Shown: piece after piece, positions 53,777 to 64,000 of the stretch
Numbering within the stretch: position 1 is the stretch's first letter
Layout: each line of letters opens with the position of its first letter
Position numbers and translations under genes: made by a program
Source: Prostheceraeus crozeri
Taxonomy: Eukaryota > Platyhelminthes > Polycladida > Euryleptidae
Assembly (NCBI GenBank): GCA_907163375.1
Contig: CAJQUW010007938.1
Span: 310,001-374,000, forward strand
Direction: 5' to 3'
DNA: 64,000 nucleotides
The notes under the pieces: generated by a model
The model's database searches: none
Seen by the model: the letters and a program-made list of their open reading frames with translations, nothing else
What the model was told of the DNA's origin: nothing

Positions 53777-56130
53777 TACCGTAGTTATTATGTTCCTGAC
53801 TGAGAATTGCCTTCGTTCTGTAGCAGATAAACATTTTTGTGGAGCATTGTCTTCTTCAGCCCATCTAATGATTTCCTTTCCTCGCACGGTGTCAAGAGGT
53901 GGTGGTATTGGTATTATACATAAACGGGGTCTTCGTCATGTGAGTTTCATTAAGTCGTTTCCGTTTATGCACACAACTTTTGAATTGATGCAATAATCAG
54001 TAATGGTAGAAAAGCTTTCTCTAACATCCTTTTTGTATTTATCGTCCTCCTCCAAGCTCTAAGGTAAGAACCAGCGAAAAGTTTCAACATTTTTTGACGA
54101 AATTTCAGTATTTCTGGACTATGTCAATTTGATTCAATATTATGCTTGTATTCTTGGTGACTTTAATTTTCATATTGATAACTACAAAGATACCAGTGCA
54201 AAGAAGTTCTTAAAATTCCTGCAGATGTTTGATTTGAAGCACCAATATGCATTCAACCCAATATATTTGCAATGGATAACGCAAAATAATTAATGCATCC
54301 AACGCAAATAAAGGGTCACATTCTGGATTCGGTTATTTTACGGAAGTCACATGAGTTGATATTCACTGTGGAGACTTCTGATACCTTGGAATCTGATCAT
54401 CGTGTTGATCTTGCCAACTTTTCCATAGAAACATTGCATATTACTTGTACCGTTGTTTGTTGGAATTTATGGCGTATTGATCATTCTGCGTTTTGATCGT
54501 GATTTATCTGACCAATTAAAAAGCTTCAACCGTTTCGATGTTACAAACTAAAATAACACATTGAGAAAAATATTCAACATTCATGCTCCTGAAGGTCAGT
54601 GTAAACGAAGATCTTCACCTTGTTCGGGCAATTAGCACCGAACTCCTTTCCCTTAAGCGTATACGCGTCGTCGTCTGAGCGCAAATGGCGTAAGTCTGGA
54701 CTAACTGTTGACATGCTTGCTTATAAAGATGCTAAGCTTAAGGTAATTGGACTTGTTAACCGAGCAAAGTCAAATTACTATAACAAATTGATCAATGAGG
54801 TTAAAACCAGTGAAGAGCTGTTTAAAGTTGTCAATAATCTAGCCTCAAACAAGAAGCGGAATCAAGTTCCAACATTCACTGTTCTCCGGATTTAATTGAT
54901 TTATTTCTGAATTATTTCACTGATAAGATTTTGTGCGTAAAGAGACAAATCACTGGTGCCACTAATAGTGATACTGATAGTCATGTTTTTGATGTGCGTT
55001 TTTCCGGGGTTCAGTTATCTTCTTTCAGTGTGTCGCAGTCTGACATACGTGAAGTGATAGTTAAACTATCGATGAAATCATCAGTCTTGGATCCAATTCC
55101 TGTAGGTTTACTGAAAGATCACATTGATGATGTGCTACCTGTGATTACAGAGATTGTAAATTATTCATTGAAAACTGGTGTCTTTCCTGTTGCTTTAAAG
55201 CGTGCTGTTATCAAGCCCATATAAAAAAGGGTCACATTGGATACGAATTCTTTCGAAAATTATCGTCCAGTGTCACAATTACCTTTTCTTTCAAAAGTGA
55301 TAGAGAAAGTAGTTTCTCAACAGTTGATGCAACATCTGACTGCGAATAACTTATTTGAACTTTATCAATCAGCTTATCGGTCGAATCAGCACGGAGACGG
55401 CGCTATTGAAAATCATGAATGACTTACTATTATCAATTATTACTATTGACAATGGTTAATTATCTGTCTTTGTTGATTTGACTTCTGCATTTGATACGGT
55501 TGATCATGATATTTTGAAAGCCTGTCTGACATACACTATGGCGTGATAGGAGCAGCTTGTGAATGGTTCGCATCATCCTTATCTCAGAGGACTCAATCTG
55601 TTATGGCATCTGACAGCATATCCAAAAAATAATTTCTTTCATGTGGGGTACCGCACTCGGTCCTACGACCAATTTTGCTTTCGCTTTATCTCTCACCACT
55701 CTCGAAAGTGTTCGGCTACCACTCTTTCAAATGCCTTATTTTGTGCGGATGATTGCCAATTCTATCAAAGCACGACTTCTGAACGAGTACATTAGCTCTT
55801 GCTGTCTGCGAATAACTGTCTTCATCAAGTGGAGGATTAGTTGTCAAGTAATCAACTGATTTTCAATAGACGGAAGAGTGAAGTGATTATGTTATGTCCT
55901 CCAAGCATAAGAATTCCAACTGAGCCGCTACCGCTTTTTGATTTTTCTCAGAAAGTGAGGATTCTTGATATATCATTCAATCGAAACCTTGATTTATCGT
56001 TTCACGTCATCAACATAATTCGTGTCTTAAATTGTGAGTTGCGGCGTTTGCGCCATATCGAACGCTATTAATCGATGCGTGTAAAACTGTGGTATGCACT
56101 ACTATTCTTTCTCGAATTGATTGCTGTAAT

Positions 56131-56838
56131 TCAACTGTCCAACATATCTTCTGGATAAACAGCGTATCAGAAAAATGCGGCAAGATTAATTATGACTTGT
56201 TTTGCCTATAAGATTAATGATTGATTTTGCCTATAATAGGGAATAACTCTACAGCTTTCGAAAAGTTCCATTAAGGACGAACTGCTGGTCACAGGGCGAA
56301 TTAAAGTTTTAAGATACTTGGGTTCTCTGGATTAAACGTTGTTATAAAAGGCAAAGATTTATCAACTTTAGAATTGGATTTTGATATATTAAAACTACAT
56401 GCTTTAGATACTTTTGTTGTATCATCAATTAATTTTGATGGGTAGCATGATTTCAACAAATTTTGTTTGAGTTCATCTAATCTCTTATTTCTCCTCTTCT
56501 TCTGATACAATTCTTGAGAGTCTTCTTGAAGGATTATATGGTATATTTTGTAAGACCTGATGAGGGAGGGTGTCCTGAGTTGAATGGAACAAATTGAAAG
56601 CTGTCGGTGGGTTTGTGACAACGTCTTAGCTTTCATTTCTTTTATATACACCTTTTCCAGTTCATGTATCGAATCGCTAAATTCAATGTTAAGATTACTC
56701 AGATCAACAATAGTTCTTCAATTCAGGTATTCAATTGCTAATTTCTGCTGTCATGAATCTCATTTCAAGCATACAATTTCTCATTTCTATTGCTTAATTG
56801 TTGACGACAGAGACAAGTGAAGTTGCATATCTCAATTC
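56131..56838. other. No gene seen
   Basis: Sequence between the old LINE and the next transposase. A minus-strand frame at 56,301-56,651 has no domain-like content. Confidence 0.35.
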
Positions 56839-56900
56839 ATGAATAATATTCGCAATTCAGATAGATATCTCTATACTCGTAAAAGACAATTTAGCTCCGC

Positions 56901-57939
56901 ATGTCGACTGATAATTTTGCTAATATGCCAAGAAATCGCATCTCCTTGGTTGACAAACAGAGAATTGCTGCCGCATATGAGCGTAATGAAGACTACGGAT
57001 AGACAGCTGGGCATCGCATATGGAACTGCATATGCGATTGTTCGACGATATCGTGAGCATGGGACTGTTGATCGTCCTCGAGGTGGAGCTAGGAATGTTC
57101 GTTTGGATAATGAGATGGAGGACGCCATAGTGTCCATCACTGAAGAGCATCCTGAGTTCACTTTGGCGCAAATAAATGCTAAGTTGCTACTTCGCCTCCC
57201 ACAAAAGGTGAACATCTGCGACAATTCGGTTGCCAAAGTATTGGACGGACAGCTGATAACGTTGAAACTATTACGTGATGCACCAGAGCAACGGAACTCA
57301 GTAATAGTGAAAGCTGACAGAACATCAGTGGCAAACTGGCTGCTCCGAAACGCGCAGATGGAGAAAGTATACATTGATGAAAGCGGCTTTCGTCTGTGGT
57401 AGAGAAGAACTATGGGGCGAGCTACAAGAGGCCAACCTGCCTACCGAGTTGTTAATGCACGTCAGTCTCGCAACATGTCGACAATTTTCGCTGTCTCAAG
57501 CGACAGGGGACTTGTCCATCATGCCTACAAGGACGGAGATTACAATTCGGAAGACTTCAAGCTGTTTCTGGAAGAATGCTCACAGATGCTGGCACAGGGT
57601 TCAGTGGTTTTCATCTTCGACAATGTGCCGTTTCACAACGTTGCCTCAGACGCTATCCTTCAGGCAGGTCACTCCTACCGGTTCCAGCCGGCATATTTGC
57701 CGTTTCTGAATATTTGTGAAGGTGCATTCAGCATATGGAAAGCGGAGTTCAAGAAACTGATGGCGGAGACAAGGCACTACCTGCTACAGCAGACCCATCA
57801 ACAACGAATAGCCACTATGATGCAGTTGGCAGAACAATCCATCAGTTCGGTTACGTACGTGAAAGTTCCTCGACTTTATCAGCATATGTTGACTCTTCTT
57901 CCATCTTGCATAGCAGGTGATGACATCAACCATGAATAA
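56901..57939 (+). mobile_element. IS630-like Tc1/mariner transposase, two lesions
   Basis: The likely start is the ATG at 56,901 (MSTDNFANMPRNRISLVDKQ). A frameshift near 57,000 moves to the frame that continues YAIVRRYREHGTVDRPRGGA. An in-frame TAG at 57,400 follows the first catalytic block KVYIDESGFRLW. The same frame then continues to GSVVFIFDNVPFHN (second Asp) and PAYLPFLNICEGAFSIWK (Glu about 32 residues on). With only two lesions the copy is fairly young. Terminal inverted repeats were not identified. The short Asp-Glu spacing sets it apart from the other Tc1 copies here. Confidence 0.82.
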
Positions 57940-60203
57940 TGCACATCGTTTTTATAAATACATGAATATTTGGATTATTTTTTGCTGTTTTGTGCGAGAT
58001 AGAAATAAGGATGAAGGATAGATGGATGCAGGATATGAGAGGTGCATGCACATGTGCAGGTATAAATGAATAAAAAGATGTCCGTTGAATCTAAGCAGCA
58101 TGTTTGATTGAAAACTAAATGAGCTTAATGAAATTAATTGAGCTCAAATGTAAAGAAAGCATTTTCGACAACAGCAAGGTATTTCCTAAAAACTAAAAGT
58201 ATCAGCATTTGTATGTCAGCGAATAATGCACCGCAGCAACTGGGATACAGTCAATTTTCTTTCAGAAAGATCAGGTATTTGCATTTGATTTTAATTTATT
58301 TATTATCATTTTGATAATTCTATAATTGAATTGAGGTAAATCTGCGAAGTATTCTTACATCTCAGTTCATTAATGAATAATCTAACTTTATCCAATTTCC
58401 CTTTTTGAATTGTATATATACTGAATATGATTTGTGAGGGTTAAGTATGATGACAGTCATATTTGTGAGCACTGGTGAAATCAATTTAGAGGAGGACGAT
58501 GTATGTCTGTTTCAAATTATTTAGGACTATTGGAATTTTCCTAGTACTCTACAAAATCTGCATTGAATTCCAGAAAATATGAACATTTATTATGAAGGAT
58601 AGAGAACCTAGAACTTACTGATTTTGAAGCTTTTATTGACTATTGCACGACAATCTAGAACGCGAAACAAATTGCATTTCGCGTGTATTTTAATAAGTGC
58701 TTCAGTGTAACTTTATAAAATTATCGGTGCACGTGCGGTTAGCACACAGTCCTACTACTAAGCTTCCTTCTAAATAAATATGGTCAATCATAAAAGAGAA
58801 ATCTCAATCAAATTGCAAAATACAATCGTAGGTTAACTGCTGATGCGAAGGCCGATCTGTCAGCTTAGCAGATATAAAACAGTAAACAAGCGAGTTGAAT
58901 GAACGATTCTTCGATAAAAGAATACATGTCGCTTGTGTAGGCAATCCACTCAACAACCAAATATGCCACTACAAAATGATAATATTCGGTTTGTAACTGC
59001 CGATATTAAAAAATCAATCGAGCACATTATTTTAATTTTTTGAAATCAAATGATGAAAAATAGGCTACTTTTCCTGAAGACGATTACGTGTTTTAGAAAG
59101 AGATTGTTGGATTCAGCTGGAAAAGACAGAAATCGGGAACAAAAACAAAGAGTAAGTCAAATTACAATTGCAGACCGAACAGTAAAATATCCTAAAATGT
59201 GATACACTAGTGACATCACTAATAATAGACGTTTCACATTTTTCATTTCTATCGATAAAGGTACATCCACTGATCCAAGCTTTGAGTTATGCTTTGAGAG
59301 ATCGACAACTCAATCACTATTCCCACACTCAGACAGAATATCAGAATATCAAAAACGTATATTTCCAATGAATGAAAAACGCATAGATCAGGTTATGACA
59401 TAAGTATATGACAGGTTATGCGATGACAAACATAGTACTCTATGTAGTACTCTATAAATGACATATTTGCAGAATGACAATGAAATTAGAAGTGAGATAT
59501 TTACAAATTATGATTTGAAGTGAGAGTGATAGATGTTGAATAAGTATGTCTGGAAGGAGAGGACATTAATTAATTCAATACTGTACATAAGTTGACATGT
59601 ATTTTCGATACTAGCATCAATTGGAATGACATGTATCACTAGATTTGCAGTCATTTAAGGCAAAATGCACAATGTTGATGAACGGAATTAATAAATACTT
59701 GCTTATTAATAATCTTGGCAACCTTCTCGCCTAGCTACTAAGTCCTAACATGTGAGAGGTCCGGAACAAACACACATGAAAAAGTAAAATGTAATAATTA
59801 TCAATGCGTACATGTACGAGTAAATGATATTTTTAATTGTCCTATCTGCAATAGGAGCGGTTAATGAGAATGCTGCACAAGTTTGATATGCGTTCAGGAC
59901 TTCTCGATTTTTGCTCGTGTTTCTAGTTCACAGTGAATGTGATTTAGCATTTTATGAATCTTTAGTGCGTCTGAACATAGATCACGATGGCAGCAGTAAA
60001 CCTGGGAATTGTACATAAAATCCATCATGACTTTATTGTTTAACATGTATTTGTAGCTGTCCGAATTCACTGTTCATTGCTTATTATTCAGTAAAATTTG
60101 CGGATTAAGTGACTTAATGGATGGAGAGCAACGAAAGCTGTACGTAAAAGGTTCTAGCCTCACTAATTTGTTAATGCAAAAATGCAGTTCCCGTTAATTA
60201 ACG
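57940..60203. other. Long stretch without a recognisable gene
   Basis: AT-rich sequence, no domain-like frames and no clear repeats. Confidence 0.4.
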
Positions 60204-60460
60204 TACAGGGTGCGAGAAAAGTCCTTGCGGATTTTTGTCAACTTTATATTTTGCTATTCAATGATCGAATATCATTTCTTCAGTGACCAATATGTGGCAA
60301 TGCGTTTGTAGATAACTCTGTCACTCGACTATTATGCATGCCAAGTCTTCAGATTTAACACATAGTGAGCTTTATGCTATTCAATCAACAAAATTTAAAT
60401 TGATTACTTTCCATACGTTTTGTAAACTCGGCATTTCATTGTGCTATTTTCGATGCTTTA

Positions 60461-60755
60461 AAAAGCTATGCCACTTGTTTTTCCTGAGCTCCATGGATTT
60501 CACATTTGAATCTAGCTACGAGATTTGATCTCATTTTAATCAAATCAACAAAGTTGTGCTTCAAATAGCTATGCCACTCGTTTTTGCTGAGCTCCATAGA
60601 TTTCAAATTTAAATCTAACTTCGAGGATCGATCATTAAATGACGGACTAAACCATGGATGATTAACCTTAATAAATGTTATGCCTTGAAAAGCTATGCCA
60701 CTTATTTTTGCTGACCAGCATAGATTTCACATTTGAATCTTACTACGAGATTTTT
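60461..60755. repeat. Three subterminal repeats in the DD41D element
   Basis: Units at about 60,461, 60,565 and 60,688 share AGCTATGCCACT, GAGCTCCATAGATTTCA (the third copy diverges here) and TTTGAATCTNNCTACGAGAT. They lie between the left end and the transposase start, where transposase or promoter factors could bind. Confidence 0.8.
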
Positions 60756-60831
60756 AATTTTAATCAATACATTTTATACACTGTGTTTATAAACTCGATA
60801 CACTGATGGATGTGAGTAATTTGATATTGTG

Positions 60832-61818
60832 ATGGAATTCTCGACAATAGAAAAAGTTTATTGCACATCGTGGGCGATTTCTTTCAACTGTGAAGAAAGT
60901 GCTCGTCAATTCAGAGAGAAATTTAGCAAGGAACCCCCATCGTCGAGAACAATCTTGTATTGGAAGAACAAACTTCTTGAAACCGGCAGCCTGTCCCACG
61001 ACCGACCCAGAAGTGGCAGACCCATAACAGCATCTGGAGATGAAAACAGGCAAAAGGTAATTGAAGCTGTCACTGAAAATCCTTCAACTTCGACAAGAGC
61101 GATATCGAGGGATGTCGGGATCTCTGATTTCACTGTCCGAAAAGTTCTAAAAGCCGAGCATTATCATCCATGCAAGCCGCTATATTCTCAATTTCTTTGT
61201 GATGGGGACGAAGACCGCCGCTTACAATTTTGTGAAGAAATGAGGAGAAAATCGAGAGAAGATCCTGCTTTCCTCCGAAAGCTAACATTTTCGGACGAGT
61301 GTGTCATGTCGTTGACAGGCAACATCAACAAGCACAATGTGCACTTCTGGACTACGACGAACCCGAATATTAGAATGATCAACCCTGGCAAGACTCCTAG
61401 CCTCACCGTGTGGGCCTGTATAGGCTATTCCGAACTTCTTCTCTACGATATCAGTTCAGAAACCATGAATGGAAAGAGATATTCTGATCTTCTGTTGAAC
61501 CAAGTCGTTCCTTATTTCTCTCGTGGCACTGGAAGAACCCTTCTGTTCCAGCAAGACGGAGCGCCTCCCCATTACTCTCTTTCAGCGCGTCAAATTCTAG
61601 AGACTCATTTGTCCAATCGCTGGATCGGCAGGAGAGGACCTATTGAATGGCCAGCAAGATCGCCGGACTTGACACTCTGCGACTTTTGGTTCTGGAGTCA
61701 CCTGCGGCAATTGGTTTATCCTCCAGGTTTTATTTACAGGAACATTCAGGACTTGCGGGAAGAGATTGAGCGACAAATGAACAACATTGCTCTCTCTCTT
61801 ACTACCGTGATTCGTTGA
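60832..61818 (+). CDS. DD41D transposase
   Basis: Start taken at the ATG at 60,832 (328 codons). The N-terminus is a helix-turn-helix (ESARQFREKFSKEPPSSRTI, LSHDRPRSGRP). Catalytic blocks are LTFSDECVMSL, LLFQQDGAPPHYS and WPARSPDLTLCDFWFW. Forty-one residues separate the second and third Asp, which defines the DD41D group. Just past the stop, another frame reads NFQKRFLKCIEHDGELFEE to a stop at 61,878, the usual end of such proteins. A single frameshift near 61,815 therefore probably removed the natural C-terminus. Confidence 0.9.
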   Translation: MEFSTIEKVYCTSWAISFNCEESARQFREKFSKEPPSSRTILYWKNKLLETGSLSHDRPRSGRPITASGDENRQKVIEAVTENPSTSTRAISRDVGISDFTVRKVLKAEHYHPCKPLYSQFLCDGDEDRRLQFCEEMRRKSREDPAFLRKLTFSDECVMSLTGNINKHNVHFWTTTNPNIRMINPGKTPSLTVWACIGYSELLLYDISSETMNGKRYSDLLLNQVVPYFSRGTGRTLLFQQDGAPPHYSLSARQILETHLSNRWIGRRGPIEWPARSPDLTLCDFWFWSHLRQLVYPPGFIYRNIQDLREEIERQMNNIALSLTTVIR

Positions 61819-62195
61819 GGAATTTTCAGAAACGTTTTCTAAAGTGCATTGAGCATGACGGTGAGCTATTTGAAGAATAAAAATGTCAATGAGTACATGG
61901 AATGTTTAGTTTTTATTTCTAGATGGGTTTGTTCAAAGAAAAATGAAAATAGAGTAAAACAATTCACCATACAATAATTAAATATAAAGTTATCAAAAAT
62001 CCGCAAAGACTTTTCTCGCACCCTGTATATGCAAATTAACGGATTCATCAGCACATGTACTTGTGCATATAGCATGCGCATTTTGTTTACAAAAATAAAA
62101 TCACAAGAAAAAGATATGCAAACAAATACTTCAATCAGATGGCTAAGAGTTGACCTGTCAGTTGACAGCGTCTCATCCCTCTGATCTGATTCCGG

Positions 62196-62455
62196 CATAG
62201 AAATAGATTGTTTAACTGAAGCTGACTAGAATGGAAATTGACTCAAGGTCGCGGCACCGCCGAGGGAACTAAGTTGGGGCATGAATGACCAATGAAAAGC
62301 CTTGATTTACACATGTGACTGATTCTGACCCAATGATGCAGCCGTTGACAAGTGTATCTAAGTGAAAATGCATGCGATTTATGTGCCACTATTGTGTATT
62401 GCATGAAGCTTAACCTCCGTTCTAGAGGTTTTTTCTATGGATTCCGGTGAAATTT
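62196..62455. repeat. MITE family 2 relative; empty site for family 1 MITE
   Basis: Collinear with 44,119-44,185 plus 45,026-45,170: TTGACAAGTGTATCTAAGTG and GTGCCACTATTGTGTATTGC occur in both. TGACTGAT at 62,316-62,323 corresponds to the TGATTGAT duplicated around the 44 kb MITE. Part of the left interior here (about 62,240-62,300) is not shared. Confidence 0.7.
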
Positions 62456-62869
62456 GTCTTCTAAGAGTTTACATATACGAGCTTACTTTGTCTGTCCATA
62501 TGATTCAAAGAGAAATTGGAAGACTTTCATTGCAAGTATCAGTCATCACTTTCACAATTTATGAATATGAATATAGTGTTTATCACATCACGGTGGTGCA
62601 GTGAATGCATTACAAAACTTCGTACAAAGTTAAAGCCACATATCAAAAAGACAGAATAAAACAGTCAGTCACTCAAGTCACCATTGCAAATAAAAGAATT
62701 ACTGAAGCGAAAAGTATTCCTGAAAATGTACAAGTTCGATGTTCAACAAGCATACGTTTCTTGAAAATGTAACCCGGCAATTTACAAAAACATGGGAATG
62801 CGTAGAGCAACAACGATCTGATAAAAAGTGCATAACAGTTATCTATGAAATTTTACAGACGATTTCAAA

Positions 62870-63184
62870 TTAATTGACTTCACTAGATGTCGATGAGACA
62901 TCGCTTTGTCGTCTTCTATTCAATCTCTTTGCCAACCGCGAAGTGACGCAAATGTTTAATCCGAACCAAATGTCAGACATAGCATTCCTCCGTTCCATCA
63001 TGAGACGCTTCCCGCTGTTCGTATCATCATGGATAAAAGCAAGTGCATTCCGCCGTTGTAAGCGTGGTCCTGATCGAACAGAGGCCGTAGTTGGGAAGTG
63101 ATTGAAGTTGGACCCCACAAGATCGACAGCAGTTGAGCTGCTGTTGACCATTTTGATGGAAAATGTCGAGAGTTTCAAACGCAC
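62870..63184 (-). CDS. Short basic ORF, doubtful
   Basis: 104 codons starting MRLKLSTFSIKMVNSSS, with dibasic sites (LQRRN, SGKRL, MERRN) and a Ser-rich tail (SDVSSTSSEVN). There is no signal peptide, clear promoter or splice site. A long frame also exists on the opposite strand. It may be chance. Confidence 0.2.
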   Translation of the reverse strand: MRLKLSTFSIKMVNSSSTAVDLVGSNFNHFPTTASVRSGPRLQRRNALAFIHDDTNSGKRLMMERRNAMSDIWFGLNICVTSRLAKRLNRRRQSDVSSTSSEVN

Positions 63185-63800
63185 TCAAGCATACAATTTT
63201 GTAACTTGCGCGCTGAGTTAATCACCGCTGATTGAAGCAGCGTGTCAACGTACAGGTAGGTCAATATTGACGTCAATAGATTCATGTTGAAGCAGAAAAC
63301 AGATCTGCATTGATGTCGTCGTGACTAATGGCTATATACTTAAATGATGAAATGCGACAAGTCTTAAACTGATGATATAATTTGATAGTATTAATTATAA
63401 TTTGCATGCTGATGTTATTGCTACCGCTGTTATTGATTTCTTTATTCATTTCCACAGTGATAATAAGTGAAAATTTTCCTAAAACACTGTCAGAGTCAAA
63501 GAAGACCTAATGAAACTTTTGATATTGCTCCGATTCGGCCGTATTTTGGATTTTTTAAGAATCTACCCACCAATAACGTTAAATCTGCGCGCTCATAAAG
63601 AATTTGATCAACAATTAAATGCGAGCTCTATTGTATTCGTGACAGGCTGTTGAATTTAAGCACATTTTTTCTCAGAAGGGTTGATGCACTCATTCCTGCA
63701 TACAGGGCAATTGTCTGGGCAGTTGATTTGATCAATACTTTTGCCTTTTTGTATTGTTCTGATAAAATAACAATAGGAATTAATTGCCAAATTATTAGTA
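63185..63800. other. No gene seen
   Basis: AT-rich flank before the LINE ORF1 at the window edge. Confidence 0.35.
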
Positions 63801-63849
63801 AAATATTATTTGTTTGTCATCTCGCACAAAGTGAACTGTTCTCCACGGT

Positions 63850-64000
63850 AGCGATATGTCTAAACCGTCAATTGCGATCAGGCTCGAAAGATTCCTATTA
63901 TGAAACGAACAATGACGTCATGCAAGTTATTCAACAACTTGAAACGAAGTTATTGTCTAAATTGGACAGCATTGTACTTCGATTGACAGACCTTGAAAAG
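63850..64000 (+). mobile_element. Start of a LINE ORF1 running off the right edge
   Basis: The last 110 bases read RSGSKDSYYETNNDVMQVIQ, then QLETKLLSKLDSIVLRLTDL, a heptad-rich coiled coil of the same design as the ORF1 at 51.5 kb (FESRISAKIDALTSIIDQIE). An ATG at 63,856 is in a different frame, so the start is either elsewhere or shifted. Confidence 0.5.

Larger units (their letters stand above)
51400..56130 (+). mobile_element. Old, near full-length CR1/L2-like LINE, split by a mariner
   Basis: After ORF1, the endonuclease begins near 52,380 (IELFNARSVCSP). It is interrupted by the mariner, resumes at about 53,790 (SRGGGIGIIHKRGLRHVSF) and includes ILGDFNFHIDNY near 54,160. Reverse transcriptase pieces follow: NYRPVSQLPFLSKVIEKVV near 55,260, VFVDLTSAFDTVDHDIL near 55,470 and later thumb fragments to about 56,070. 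Many stops and frameshifts divide ORF2, so the copy is long dead. The 3' tail is not clear. Confidence 0.8.
60206..62025 (+). mobile_element. DD41D mariner-like (rosa-type) element, nearly whole
   Basis: Inverted ends CAGGGTGCGAGAAAAGTC continue for about 45 bp with three mismatches, inside a TA duplication (60,204-60,205 and 62,026-62,027). Length is 1,820 bp. It contains one transposase gene and three related ~70-bp subterminal repeats upstream of it. End similarity and a long open frame suggest recent activity. Confidence 0.93.

Noticed and set aside
56871-57374. Minus-strand 167-codon frame
   Set aside because: Antisense of the IS630-like transposase, which has catalytic blocks on the + strand.
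62870-63184. Neuropeptide precursor, because of dibasic sites
   Set aside because: No signal peptide, and the inter-dibasic segments are not similar to one another.

Overview
The window is eukaryotic and almost certainly from an invertebrate animal. It is AT-rich, has introns with GT/AG ends and TATA boxes, contains a block of TTAGGG telomere-type repeats, and is dominated by animal-type transposable elements: a Polinton/Maverick, CR1/Jockey-group and RTE LINEs, Ty3/Gypsy, Tc1/mariner and hAT. The sequence alone does not let me name the species.

Layout. (1) 1 to about 12.3 kb is most of a Polinton, entering from the left edge. The + strand carries packaging ATPase, a conserved unknown, integrase with chromodomain, a probable penton-type protein, a basic core protein, major capsid protein and adenovirus-type protease. 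The - strand carries protein-primed DNA polymerase and two unusual genes that look like transcription factors (TBP-like and PC4-like). It is a fossil with roughly half a dozen breaks. (2) 12.6-17.7 kb is an eight-exon minus-strand gene with two CxxC...HxxC fingers and acidic and proline-rich regions; one exon is split by a LINE. (3) 17.9-18.4 kb is a non-coding block with direct repeats, telomere-like repeats and two covarying hairpins. (4) 18.8-19.8 kb is a divergent pair of small intronless genes, each with its own TATA box. (5) 20-26 kb holds two Tc1 copies. (6) 26.5-32.2 kb is a young Gypsy element with a nested RTE fragment. (7) 33-46 kb is gene-poor, with non-autonomous hAT-type elements nested in each other. 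(8) 46.6-58 kb holds a DNA element split by a LINE, an old LINE split by a mariner, and an IS630-like Tc1/mariner copy. (9) 60.2-62.0 kb is a nearly whole DD41D mariner-like element. The right edge enters another LINE ORF1.

The most interesting host content is a family of tiny secreted cysteine-rich peptide genes on the minus strand. Gene B (45,608-46,090) is a compact three-exon gene of 70 codons. Its paralogue, gene A, has exons 1 and 2 at 34.5-35.2 kb and a matching exon 3 at 23.9 kb. If these belong together, the ~10.5 kb intron between them has absorbed the Gypsy, a Tc1 and a hAT-type MITE. Exon count, intron phases, cysteine pattern and 3' flank are shared by the two loci.

The most interesting element content is the TBP-like/PC4-like pair in the Polinton, the triplet of covarying hairpins beside it, and a recurrent TAAGC(A/T)AA motif at the joints of its + strand genes. 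All homology calls were made by eye; none was searched.
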